Assembly (NCBI GenBank): GCA_028279515.1 | Contig: JANQNQ010000005.1 | Coordinates: forward strand, 1 to 64,000 | DNA from: Flavobacteriaceae bacterium | GTDB lineage: Bacteria > Bacteroidota > Bacteroidia > Flavobacteriales > Flavobacteriaceae | Reading direction: 5' to 3' | DNA length: 64,000 nucleotides | Part shown: positions 16,642 through 24,885 of the stretch, one piece after another | How the letters are laid out: every line of letters starts with the position of its first letter | Position numbering within the stretch: the stretch's first letter is position 1 | Program-made: the position numbers and the translations under genes | Notes under the pieces: model-generated | What the model was told of the DNA's origin: nothing | The model's database searches: none | Seen by the model: the letters and a program-made list of their open reading frames with translations, nothing else

Positions 16642-18054
16642 TTAATCCCAATAAATACGACTGGGTTCTTTGACACAGTTGAGGTCTAAAGACTCGTTGG
16701 GGTTATCCAAGAAAGCCTTTGACAATGCAAAAAAACAAGGGTTGATAGGCACGTGTCCAGCATTTTTGAAGACAACATGTTGTCCGTTCTTTAGATGCGT
16801 GGCCGCTTCTTCACCATTTCTTGGAGGTGTGATGGGGTCATAATCTCCACTGACCAATAAGGTCGGGATATCAGATACGACTGCATTCAACTCACTTTGA
16901 CTCGCGTTGAGGTCGGGCCATTTTTGGTAAACATCTATATCGATGGCAAAAAGGTTTAATCCCGATTTCAAGGCAGGATTTTTCTCTTCGTCTTTCCGAA
17001 ACATTTCAGCATTATCGAACCTACTTTCATCGGCTTTCATTACCGACCAATACACAGCCAAATTGATGGAGCTTATTCGATATAATATCAATTGCGTAAC
17101 ACGTGCAAGGTATTCATAGTTCTCCTCTGTCATCGTTTTAATAAGCTTCGGGATGGCCCCGATCGTGTTTTCGTTGTACATCAGTTGATGTACAATCAAC
17201 AGAAAATCTTGCGGGTTTAGCGTAAAGTCCTCTCCATTCAAATACAGTGTCACGGGAGTGGTTTCCAAATGCTTTAATAGTTCAAAGAAGTCGTTTTCAA
17301 ACGATGGGTACGAACCATTGCAATACGGATCGTCTTTGCACCCCTGAAATAGCTTCTTTAAAGATCGATTGAAATCAGAGACTAAATGGTCATACATACG
17401 CGTATCGGGCGCAAACAACCCCGAAAGGATGGCGCTTCGAACACGTTTTGGGTATTGCCTCATATATTCTAGACCAAGGCGGGTACCGTAAGAGCCTCCA
17501 AATAGATTTAGTTCCTCATATCCTAAGTGTTTTCTTAACATTTCAAGGTCCTTTGCATTTACAGGCGTACTAAATTTGGCATCATCCCTTGAAAGGTTTT
17601 GAGCGCAATCATTGATGCGTTTGTCAATTGCAGCAAATTCTGCTTCCGGAGACAGGTCCATGGCCATGACCTCTATGAGCTGTTCACTTAACCCAGTACA
17701 AACCTCGTTAGAATGTCCAATCCCTCGCTGGTCATATAATATGAAATCGCGGTCATCATCTATGTTGAGTTGGCGGTAGGTTCGTGCCAGAGACAATACG
17801 TTACCTCCTGGGCCACCCTGAATAAAGACTACAGGGTCTGGTTTGCGGTTTGTGCTCTTGGACTTAATGACCATATAAGCGAGCTCGATGTTTCCTTTGG
17901 ACGGATCATCGTAATTTTTGGGAACCTCAATGAATCCGCATTGATTATGATCGCTATATGGCTGATCCAAGAATACACATGAGTGTCGCTCCTGAGAATT
18001 GCAGGAAAAAGCACTAGTGACCGACAACAAAAAAAGCAAGACTTTTAAGCGCAT
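16642..18054 (-). CDS. Alpha/beta hydrolase lipoprotein, TAP-like / prolyl aminopeptidase family
   Basis: 470 residues with a lipoprotein signal (LLFLLSVTSAFSC, Cys-18). The fold signature is clear: FIQGGPGGNVLSL oxyanion segment, FILYDQRGIGHS, nucleophile elbow GGSYG with Ser near residue 188, a helical cap region, then the acid in LLVSGDYDPITPP and the catalytic His in KNAGHVPI. This is the arrangement of the S33 tripeptidyl/prolyl aminopeptidases with a TAP-like C-terminal domain. It probably removes N-terminal residues from peptides at the envelope; the exact substrate cannot be read. It is monocistronic and faces away from the laminarin operon, with a shared 660-bp upstream region. Confidence 0.85.
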   Translation of the reverse strand: MRLKVLLFLLSVTSAFSCNSQERHSCVFLDQPYSDHNQCGFIEVPKNYDDPSKGNIELAYMVIKSKSTNRKPDPVVFIQGGPGGNVLSLARTYRQLNIDDDRDFILYDQRGIGHSNEVCTGLSEQLIEVMAMDLSPEAEFAAIDKRINDCAQNLSRDDAKFSTPVNAKDLEMLRKHLGYEELNLFGGSYGTRLGLEYMRQYPKRVRSAILSGLFAPDTRMYDHLVSDFNRSLKKLFQGCKDDPYCNGSYPSFENDFFELLKHLETTPVTLYLNGEDFTLNPQDFLLIVHQLMYNENTIGAIPKLIKTMTEENYEYLARVTQLILYRISSINLAVYWSVMKADESRFDNAEMFRKDEEKNPALKSGLNLFAIDIDVYQKWPDLNASQSELNAVVSDIPTLLVSGDYDPITPPRNGEEAATHLKNGQHVVFKNAGHVPINPCFFALSKAFLDNPNESLDLNCVKEPSRIYWD

Positions 18055-18436
18055 GGTTATAATTGAGATACACGAAGAATTTTAGTGATTCGAATTCAAA
18101 CGACGTATTCATGTATATGATGAAAATAGCACATTCTTTTGAGATTATAAAACCATATAGGTCTCATAGGACATTCTGCAACCGTTTAAGGAAAAGATAG
18201 TTGCTGATGATATATCTCAAAAAGTGACTAGAAATGTAGTGCAACACCTAAGATGGTCAAGGGTAACTTTTAAGTCTTAATTATTTCTGTAAAGTAATGC
18301 GTTATGTCATTATTTTTCTGAGGAAAGTGCACAAATTCAGAAGTATATACGGTGCAAAAAAATATATCAAAAAGGCCATAATTGACCTTTACAGCCATTT
18401 TTGAGGTTAATTTACAACACATCACAAGGCAAAAAC

Positions 18437-18458
18437 ACCACAACATTACCACAACATT
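18437..18458 (+). promoter_or_regulatory. Tandem 11-bp direct repeat upstream of the laminarin operon
   Basis: ACCACAACATT is repeated perfectly back to back. Similar AC-rich sequence precedes it (ACAACACATC, ACAAGGCAAAA). One-turn spacing is what a pair of DNA-binding domains on the same face would use. It is about 260 bp upstream of the first gene's start codon. Confidence 0.4.
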
Positions 18459-18661
18459 GACCCAAAAAGCCCATTAATATTGCCTTTTTTCAGAGAATTT
18501 TGTTCAAATGTGAATCAACGAAACCCTAACGAAAACAGGGGTTTGTTGAAGAATTACGCAAAAATCTGAAACAATTTTTGAGGTGTATGTATAATGTTGA
18601 GGTGATTTTTAAGGAATTCGCAATGTGATCGGATAATTTTAGTTCAACCGAAATTTTAACA

Positions 18662-18683
18662 AGTGTGATACATCCATTACACT
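18662..18683 (+). promoter_or_regulatory. Candidate operator (inverted repeat) before the laminarin operon
   Basis: AGTGTGAT, six bases, ATTACACT: an 8-bp inverted repeat with one mismatch, ending 30 bp before the ATG at 18714. The half-site resembles CRP-type TGTGA, but the spacer is eight rather than six bases between TGTGA and TTACA. It may be the operator of the LacI-type regulator at 35035 or of a CRP/FNR-family protein. The assignment is tentative. Confidence 0.45.
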
Positions 18684-18713
18684 GATTAAAGGATTCAACT
18701 AAAATAATCTGAA

Positions 18714-21700
18714 ATGGAAAAAAAGTTTCTAACATTGGCACTCTTCATGTTCACCACTTGGGTGTTCTCACAAGGGGCCAAAGTATCAGTTTTGAAAAAC
18801 GACCAAGGGGCAAAGTTGGTCGTGGACGGAAAAGACTTCATGATCAACGGGATGAATTGGGATTACATTCCTATTGGAACCAATACAGTAAACGCAGGGT
18901 TCTGGGAAAAGTCCGATGATATTATCAAAGCTGGTCTTGATACCGAGATGTCTTTATTGAAAAACATGAATGTAAATGTAATTCGTCAATATACAGGAGT
19001 TCCCGCTAGATGGATAAAATACATTTATGAGAAGTATGGAATATACACCATGTTAAATCACTCGTTCGGACGATATGGTTTAACATTAAATGGTGTTTGG
19101 ACCCCCATTACGGATTATTCAGACCCGACTACTCAACAATTTTTGCTTTCGGAAGTAGACACGCTTGTTAAAGAATACAAGGACACGCCAGGTCTGTTAT
19201 TGTACCTATTAGGAAATGAGAACAACTATGGTCTCTTTTGGCAAGGTGCAGAAACCGAAGATTTTCCAGATGATGAAGGCGAAAAACAGTTTATAGGTGA
19301 AAAACGTGGTAGACCCATGTATCGTCTAATGAACGAGGCCGCCAAGAAAATGAAGGCAATCGATTCGAATCACCCAGTAGCTATTTGTAACGGAGACGTC
19401 TTATTTATTGACATCGTAGCCGATGAGTGTAAAGACGTTGATATCTATGGTACCAACACCTATCGAGGAGCTTCTTTTACCGATATGTTCCAAGTGGTCA
19501 AGGATAAGTTAGATATGCCATTGATGTTTACCGAGTTTGGTGCAGATGCGTTCAACGCAATTGAACTAAAAGAAGATCAGAAAGCACAAGCCTATTATAT
19601 GGTTGAAAACTGGAGAGAGATCTACATGAATGCTGCTGGATTAGGAAAAGTAGGAAACTCGATCGGAGGATTTACCTTCCAATTCAGTGATGGATGGTGG
19701 AAGTTCGGTTTCGACGATCGTAAAAATGCAGATGTTCATGATAACAATGCTTCTTGGGCCAATGGAGGGTATGCCATCGATTTAGCACCCGGAGAAAACA
19801 ACATGAACGAAGAGTGGTTCGGAATATGTGCAAAAGGACCCACAAGTGAAAGAGGTTTGTATGACCTGTATCCAAGAGCAGCATACTATGCACTAAAAGA
19901 AGCACACCAACTAAATCCGTACGGAGAAGGTGTTTCAGCAGACTTTATAGACAATTACTTCAATAATATATCGATCATGGATGCGGTGCTTAGAGCCAGA
20001 GGCGATAAGGCAGCTCTAGGTGGAGGCGGAAGTGGTTCTAAGGTAAGACTGAGTAACATAATGGCCAAGATCACTACCTTCAATACAGGCGGAAGCTTAT
20101 TGACAACGCCCGAAAATGTGAATCCAGATGAACCAAACAGTTTTCCGAACAGAACCGGATTCGACCACATGCAATCGTATTTCATTGGTGTTGAAGGAGA
20201 GCCATCAGCCAACATGCGAGCTGAGGTAAACTTCAATATTTTAGGAAACGTTGCAGGGAATCCTATCAATGAAATATTCTATGAAAACGTCGGAAGACCG
20301 GTTACGGTACAAGGCGTTGAAGGCGGAAACGATCAAGACGTTGTCATCGCTGACTTCAATAGAGTGCGCGTGTACAATGCAAAATTTGAGTGGAATACGA
20401 AAAAATTCGACCTCAGAGGATTCTTCAGAACAGGGCATTATCACTGGGGGTATGAAGGTGATTTCTTCGGATTATATCCTGAAGCAAATTATGGCCCAAA
20501 CCTAGATATTTATAATGGTGAGATCCTTGGATTAGAGATCGATGGTAAACGTTCTTTCGACGGATTCAAAGCCGCTATTGGACCACAACTTTGGTGGGGA
20601 GCAAACCCAGCCATGCTTTTAAAGTATAGAAAAAAAGTAGGGCATTGGGATATCACAGGAATCTATCATAAAGATTTCGATAACAGTTTGTCATCCTTTT
20701 TATTCTTCGGTGGCGGAACAGACATTCCGCTTGATGGAAACGGTCGACGTGTCTTGGACGCAGATCAAGTTCGAAGTGGTGTGATTCCTCCATGGCCCAC
20801 TGAAAGAGCTACGCTAGTCTTTGAGAGAGAATTCGGAAACTGGGATATTGCCGTCGGAGGGATCTGGGCCGGAAGACCATTAAATGGAATTACCTATCAA
20901 GACGTAACCGGAGGCCCTGGAAACTATACTGTATTTGAAGACAGAATCAAGTCAAGCGACAATTGGGGAGGTAAAGCCAAGATCACCTATCAAAAAGGGT
21001 TGTTCAATTGGTATGCTCAAGGTTCTATGATGGGATTGGTTGCCAACGGAGGCGCCGACCAGACACAGACCTTCACTGGATGGAGATTAAAAGATAGCGG
21101 TAGCGGAAACATGACAAACTTCTTAACTGGATTCACCTATACAATTGGAAATGTTCAGATCGCACCAAACTTCTTATGGCAAAAGCCATTGGTTGATCCG
21201 ATTCCTAATGATGTAACCGCGCCAGGTAGACTTAGAAACTTTATCGATGATCCTTTTGCCGTTCGAAACGGAAACAGAGAAACCAGTGCGGGAGAGCTCT
21301 TATTGACCTATGATCCTACGCCAGGAACATGGATGTATGAGTGGGACAATGACAGAGCTGAAGATGCAAAATTTGCGATGAATCTAGGATTTGTATACCG
21401 TTACCACCCAACAGCAATGGACGCACACATCGGATTCTTAGCCGATCGTACCTTCTTTGCGTTCCCAAACTCTGCTCCGGCACAAGATCTATGGGAAGTG
21501 CACTCAAGAATGGTGTCCAAATTAGGTCGTGATTTTGGAATCATCGGTAACTTCTACTACGGAAACGGCCAAGGTAATGGAGATTCTGACCGAACCATTA
21601 AGAGATTCGGAGGAGATATTCGAATGATCTATAAGAAGATGAAAGTAACCTCACACGTCAAAGTGAATGATTGGGGGCCTTTTGACTACCACAGAGACTT

Positions 21701-21950
21701 CAACTTGACATTTCCGCTGCAACTGATGCTAGATGTTTCTACAACAATAGGAAAACCAGATTGGTTCATTCTACCTAGTACACAAATAGGAGTCAGAGGA
21801 ACCTGGAGATCGTTAGATCAATTCTCTCCGAGATATTCACCAAACGCAACACCGCAGTTTGCCACAGAACCAACCATCAGTCCGGTTGGATTCCCAGATG
21901 GCTCAGAATGGGAGATCAGAACATACATACATATCAACATAGGAAAATAA
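18714..21950 (+). CDS. Glycoside hydrolase (clan GH-A TIM barrel) fused to an outer-membrane beta-barrel
   Basis: 1078 residues. Signal peptide MEKKFLTLALFMFTTWVFSQ. Residues about 25-400 are a TIM-barrel hydrolase of the GH2-C/GH-A type: FMINGMNWDYIP at the start, then the acid/base in GNENNYG (Glu-169) and the nucleophile in MFTEFGADAF (Glu-274). From about 440 to the end the sequence changes to alternating polar/aromatic strands with short turns (NAKFEWNTKKFDLRGFFRTG, WDITGIYHKDF, YAQGSMMGLV) and finishes with WEIRTYIHINIGK, a typical last strand of an outer-membrane barrel. So one polypeptide seems to carry both a surface or periplasmic glucanase and a pore. It heads the laminarin operon, which lacks SusC/SusD. 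Exact GH family is uncertain (GH2-like or a newer clan A family). Confidence 0.75.
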   Translation: MEKKFLTLALFMFTTWVFSQGAKVSVLKNDQGAKLVVDGKDFMINGMNWDYIPIGTNTVNAGFWEKSDDIIKAGLDTEMSLLKNMNVNVIRQYTGVPARWIKYIYEKYGIYTMLNHSFGRYGLTLNGVWTPITDYSDPTTQQFLLSEVDTLVKEYKDTPGLLLYLLGNENNYGLFWQGAETEDFPDDEGEKQFIGEKRGRPMYRLMNEAAKKMKAIDSNHPVAICNGDVLFIDIVADECKDVDIYGTNTYRGASFTDMFQVVKDKLDMPLMFTEFGADAFNAIELKEDQKAQAYYMVENWREIYMNAAGLGKVGNSIGGFTFQFSDGWWKFGFDDRKNADVHDNNASWANGGYAIDLAPGENNMNEEWFGICAKGPTSERGLYDLYPRAAYYALKEAHQLNPYGEGVSADFIDNYFNNISIMDAVLRARGDKAALGGGGSGSKVRLSNIMAKITTFNTGGSLLTTPENVNPDEPNSFPNRTGFDHMQSYFIGVEGEPSANMRAEVNFNILGNVAGNPINEIFYENVGRPVTVQGVEGGNDQDVVIADFNRVRVYNAKFEWNTKKFDLRGFFRTGHYHWGYEGDFFGLYPEANYGPNLDIYNGEILGLEIDGKRSFDGFKAAIGPQLWWGANPAMLLKYRKKVGHWDITGIYHKDFDNSLSSFLFFGGGTDIPLDGNGRRVLDADQVRSGVIPPWPTERATLVFEREFGNWDIAVGGIWAGRPLNGITYQDVTGGPGNYTVFEDRIKSSDNWGGKAKITYQKGLFNWYAQGSMMGLVANGGADQTQTFTGWRLKDSGSGNMTNFLTGFTYTIGNVQIAPNFLWQKPLVDPIPNDVTAPGRLRNFIDDPFAVRNGNRETSAGELLLTYDPTPGTWMYEWDNDRAEDAKFAMNLGFVYRYHPTAMDAHIGFLADRTFFAFPNSAPAQDLWEVHSRMVSKLGRDFGIIGNFYYGNGQGNGDSDRTIKRFGGDIRMIYKKMKVTSHVKVNDWGPFDYHRDFNLTFPLQLMLDVSTTIGKPDWFILPSTQIGVRGTWRSLDQFSPRYSPNATPQFATEPTISPVGFPDGSEWEIRTYIHINIGK

Positions 21951-21961
21951 AAAACTACAAG

Positions 21962-23893
21962 ATGAAAACAGTAAAATATATAAGCTCAAAGATCTCCCTT
22001 TTAATAGGGGTGATCGTGATCACAATGATGAGCTGTGAGAGAGATCTTTCAGATGATGCTGTATTGGCTACATTTCCAGTGATTGCTGAAGTATTTACAG
22101 ATGCACCGGTAAATCTGACCGACGAATTTTTCATATCATTCGACCCAGCCCAAGGGGCCAACCCAGAAGGTTTCGGAACCGATACGAATGAGGCATTCTT
22201 AGGCTCAACTTCAATACGAATCGATGTGCCAGCTCCAAATGATCCAGATGGAGGGTTCATTGGAGGAATCTTCAAAGATCGAGGTGCAGGAAGAGACCTT
22301 TCAGGTTTTGATGCACTTACATTTTGGGCGAAAGGATCTACAACCGCCACAATCGGTCTATTCGGATTCGGAACCGATTTCGTAGCAGATGAATTTGCCG
22401 TCAGTACCGAAAACGTACAACTCTCTACAGATTGGAGAAAATATACCATCCCAATTCCAGACGCTTCTAAGTTGACGCAAGAAAGCGGAATGTTCATCTT
22501 TTCTGCCGGAACAAATAGCACCAACGGATTAGGGTATACCTTTTGGATGGACGAGATCAGATTCGAAAACCTAGGAACCATTGGTCAAGCAAGACCTGCA
22601 ATTTTCAACGGAAATGCTGAAACAGCACAGGCCTTCAACGGATCGACAATAACCGTAACAGGGCTTATTGAAACATTCAACCTAGAGAACGGACAAGACG
22701 TTACAGTAAATGCAACCGCAAATTATTTCACCTTTACATCATCAAACCCAGGCGTGGCTGCGGTTGACGATATGGGAGTTGTAACTGTTAATTCAGCAGG
22801 AGAAGCAGTTATTACAGCTACCTTAAACGGAATCGATGCTGCGGGCTCTTTAACGATCACATCGAACGGTGATCTTCCGCCGGCACCAACACCGCCAGCA
22901 AGAGAACCAGAAAATGTGCGGTCTATTTTTAGTGATGCATACACACCAGCCACTGGCATTAATTTCGCACCAGGTTTTGGGGGGTCATCAACGGTAACTA
23001 CCGAAATTACTGTGAACGGAGATTCGTTCTTGACATACGCAACGAACAATTTCACCGGAATTCTTTTTGATAACACTGTAGATGCTTCTAATCTAGACTT
23101 TTTACACGTGGATGTGTATACCCAAAGTGCGGCCACAAGTTTTGATATCCAGATCAGAGATGTCGGAGCCAATGGGGTCATCGAGACAGATGTATTTACA
23201 GGGAACCCAATTGGGGACGATGTAGATTACAGATTTACAGTCAACGGATTAACGGCTAATGATTGGACGTCTTTTGACATTCCGCTTGCCGGAAATTTAG
23301 CAGGGCAAAGAAATAATTTAGGAGCCCTTATTTTAGTGAATGGTCCCGACTTTATTTTAGACAACGTATACTTCTACAAAGAAGTCATTGATCCGACACC
23401 GATAGTTGATGATTCAGCCGAAACACAATTTATGGTGCCTATCGGATTTGAATCTTCAACATTAAATTACAACTTCTTCACCTTCGCAGGTGCTGATTCT
23501 GCAATCGAACCCAACCCTGATACAACAGGAATCAACGGTAGTGCCAATGTGATGCGTTCTACCAAAAACGTGAGTGCTGCGGTATTTGCCGGAACTGGAT
23601 TTATCCTAGAACAGCCCGTTGATCTATCCTCTTCTCAAAAGCTAAGACTGAAAGTATGGTCGCCCGTTGCAAACACCACGGTGAGAATGGCACTTGAGCA
23701 AATAGGGGGTGCTAATCAGGTGGTTGTAGATAGTAATATCCCCGTCGCTAATGAATGGGTTGAGTTACAGTTCGATTTTGGTCCGGTGTACAATCCGGCA
23801 ATCTCTTATCAGCAGCTGGTCATATTTATGGACTTTGGAAACGTTGGAGATGGCACAACCACTTATTTCGATGATATTAAAGTATTAAACTAA
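21962..23893 (+). CDS. Surface glycan-binding lipoprotein with Ig-like and CBM-like domains
   Basis: The ATG at 21962, 11 bp behind the fusion gene, gives a lipoprotein signal (ISLLIGVIVITMMSC). Domain order: a CBM-like jelly roll (about residues 40-210; RDLSGFDALTFWAKG ... DWRKYTIPIPD ... YTFWMDEIRFEN), a bacterial Ig-like group 2 domain (about 220-310; TFTSSNPGVAAVDDMGVVTV), a Pro-rich linker, then two more jelly rolls (about 325-480 and 490-643) with the same 'DFLHVDVYT ... WTSFDIPL ... LDNVYFY' and 'LRLKVWSP ... EWVELQFDF' patterns. No catalytic residues are seen. It most likely holds laminarin at the cell surface for the GH16 encoded 5 bp downstream, a role filled by SusE/F-type proteins in other loci. 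Confidence 0.8.
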   Translation: MKTVKYISSKISLLIGVIVITMMSCERDLSDDAVLATFPVIAEVFTDAPVNLTDEFFISFDPAQGANPEGFGTDTNEAFLGSTSIRIDVPAPNDPDGGFIGGIFKDRGAGRDLSGFDALTFWAKGSTTATIGLFGFGTDFVADEFAVSTENVQLSTDWRKYTIPIPDASKLTQESGMFIFSAGTNSTNGLGYTFWMDEIRFENLGTIGQARPAIFNGNAETAQAFNGSTITVTGLIETFNLENGQDVTVNATANYFTFTSSNPGVAAVDDMGVVTVNSAGEAVITATLNGIDAAGSLTITSNGDLPPAPTPPAREPENVRSIFSDAYTPATGINFAPGFGGSSTVTTEITVNGDSFLTYATNNFTGILFDNTVDASNLDFLHVDVYTQSAATSFDIQIRDVGANGVIETDVFTGNPIGDDVDYRFTVNGLTANDWTSFDIPLAGNLAGQRNNLGALILVNGPDFILDNVYFYKEVIDPTPIVDDSAETQFMVPIGFESSTLNYNFFTFAGADSAIEPNPDTTGINGSANVMRSTKNVSAAVFAGTGFILEQPVDLSSSQKLRLKVWSPVANTTVRMALEQIGGANQVVVDSNIPVANEWVELQFDFGPVYNPAISYQQLVIFMDFGNVGDGTTTYFDDIKVLN

Positions 23894-23898
23894 TTAGC

Positions 23899-24753
23899 AT
23901 GAAAAAGAAAGATAGTTTTAAACGAACAAAAAAGTGGAACAATTTCCAACTGATGGCATTGATGATCTTTGCGATTGTTATGTCAAGTTGTGATCCAGAC
24001 GAAACACAAACGGTCGTGAATTTTTCAAACCTCACTTGGGAAGACAACTTTGATGTTAACGGAGCTCCGGATGCATCGAGGTGGACCTTTGATATCGGCG
24101 ACGGAACCGCACAAGGAATCCCGGGATGGGGTAACGGTGAACTTCAATATTACACCGATCGTGCTGAGAATGTCGTGATTGAAGACGGAATGCTAAAAAT
24201 TACGGCGGTACAAGAACAATTCGAAGGTGCCGGATATACATCAGCAAGAATCAAGACCCAAGGGTTGTTTACACAAACTTACGGTCGTTTTGAAGCACGA
24301 ATCAAATTGCCTTGGGGGCAAGGGATTTGGCCTGCTTTCTGGATGCTAGGTGATGACGCTGGAGGCTCGATCGTGTGGCCGCAGATTGGAGAGATTGACA
24401 TCATGGAAAATCGCGGGTCAGAACCAACCATTACCCATGGTAGTGTTCATGGACCAGGATATTCAGGAGGTTCAGCCATCACAAAGAGTTACGAGCTCAC
24501 AAATGACCGTTTCGATACCAATTTTCATGTCTTCGGAATCGAGTGGGGTCCTAACTACATTAACTACTATGTGGATGATGTGTTGTACAACCAGATCACA
24601 CCTGGTGATGTTACTGGCGAGTGGGTATTTAACGATAATCCTTTCTATATCATACTCAACGTGGCCGTCGGAGGTTCATTTTCTGGAAACCCAGATGCCG
24701 GTACCGTATTCCCGCAAACCATGTATGTAGATTACGTGAGAGTCTACAATTAG
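23899..24753 (+). CDS. GH16 endo-beta-1,3-glucanase (laminarinase), lipoprotein
   Basis: 284 residues. The N-terminus has a basic region then LMIFAIVMSSC, a lipobox, so the enzyme is membrane-anchored and probably surface exposed. The GH16 jelly roll begins at WEDNFDVNGAPDASRW. The catalytic motif is GEIDIMEN with nucleophile Glu-165, Asp-167 and acid/base Glu-170; its ExDxxE form with the extra bulge residue is the laminarinase type. Other hallmarks: GNGELQYYTDR, YGRFEARIKLPWGQGIWPAFWML and the final strand TMYVDYVRVYN. It hydrolyses internal beta-1,3 links of laminarin. It is only the catalytic domain, without accessory modules; the binding function is in the preceding gene. Confidence 0.95.
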   Translation: MKKKDSFKRTKKWNNFQLMALMIFAIVMSSCDPDETQTVVNFSNLTWEDNFDVNGAPDASRWTFDIGDGTAQGIPGWGNGELQYYTDRAENVVIEDGMLKITAVQEQFEGAGYTSARIKTQGLFTQTYGRFEARIKLPWGQGIWPAFWMLGDDAGGSIVWPQIGEIDIMENRGSEPTITHGSVHGPGYSGGSAITKSYELTNDRFDTNFHVFGIEWGPNYINYYVDDVLYNQITPGDVTGEWVFNDNPFYIILNVAVGGSFSGNPDAGTVFPQTMYVDYVRVYN

Positions 24754-24777
24754 CAAACAAAGAACAAAAATTATACA

Positions 24778-24827
24778 GGCTTTAGCCGAATCGGATGGAG
24801 TACTCCATTCGATTCGGTATCTAAGCC
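24778..24827 (+). other. Large intra-operon hairpin between GH16 and phosphorylase genes
   Basis: CCGAATCGGATGGAG (24786-24800) and CTCCATTCGATTCGG (24803-24817) pair at 14 of 15 positions with a 2-base loop. Outer arms GGCTTTAG / CTAAGCC extend the stem. There is no T-run, so it is unlikely to stop transcription fully. It sits in the only large gap (132 bp) inside an otherwise tightly packed operon, at the point where genes for exported proteins give way to a cytoplasmic enzyme, and may set the transcript ratio by mRNA stability or partial termination. Confidence 0.7.
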
Positions 24828-24885
24828 AAAGACATAAACGATAAGATCGAAGAGAACATTGATCAAAGACAATATATCAATATCA

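Larger units (their letters stand above)
18055..18713. other. 659-bp divergent intergenic region upstream of the laminarin operon
   Basis: No credible gene lies here. The region serves as promoter and control DNA for the hydrolase gene (leftward) and the laminarin operon (rightward). Noted content: a perfect tandem 11-mer ACCACAACATT at 18437-18458 and an inverted repeat at 18662-18683 (both listed separately). No exact TAnnTTTG -7 box was found close to the first operon gene, which suggests an activator-dependent or weaker promoter. Confidence 0.6.

Noticed and set aside
18664-18681. A CRP site of the classical TGTGA-N6-TCACA form before the laminarin operon.
   Set aside because: The spacing between TGTGA and TTACA is eight bases and the right half has a mismatch. 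I list it only as an inverted repeat of unknown partner.
21955-22581. A 208-codon minus-strand open frame opposite the glycan-binding lipoprotein gene.
   Set aside because: Its length is unusual, but the plus-strand frame has a lipoprotein signal and clear CBM-like domains in operon context. The minus frame is Pro/Ser-rich antisense without any domain.
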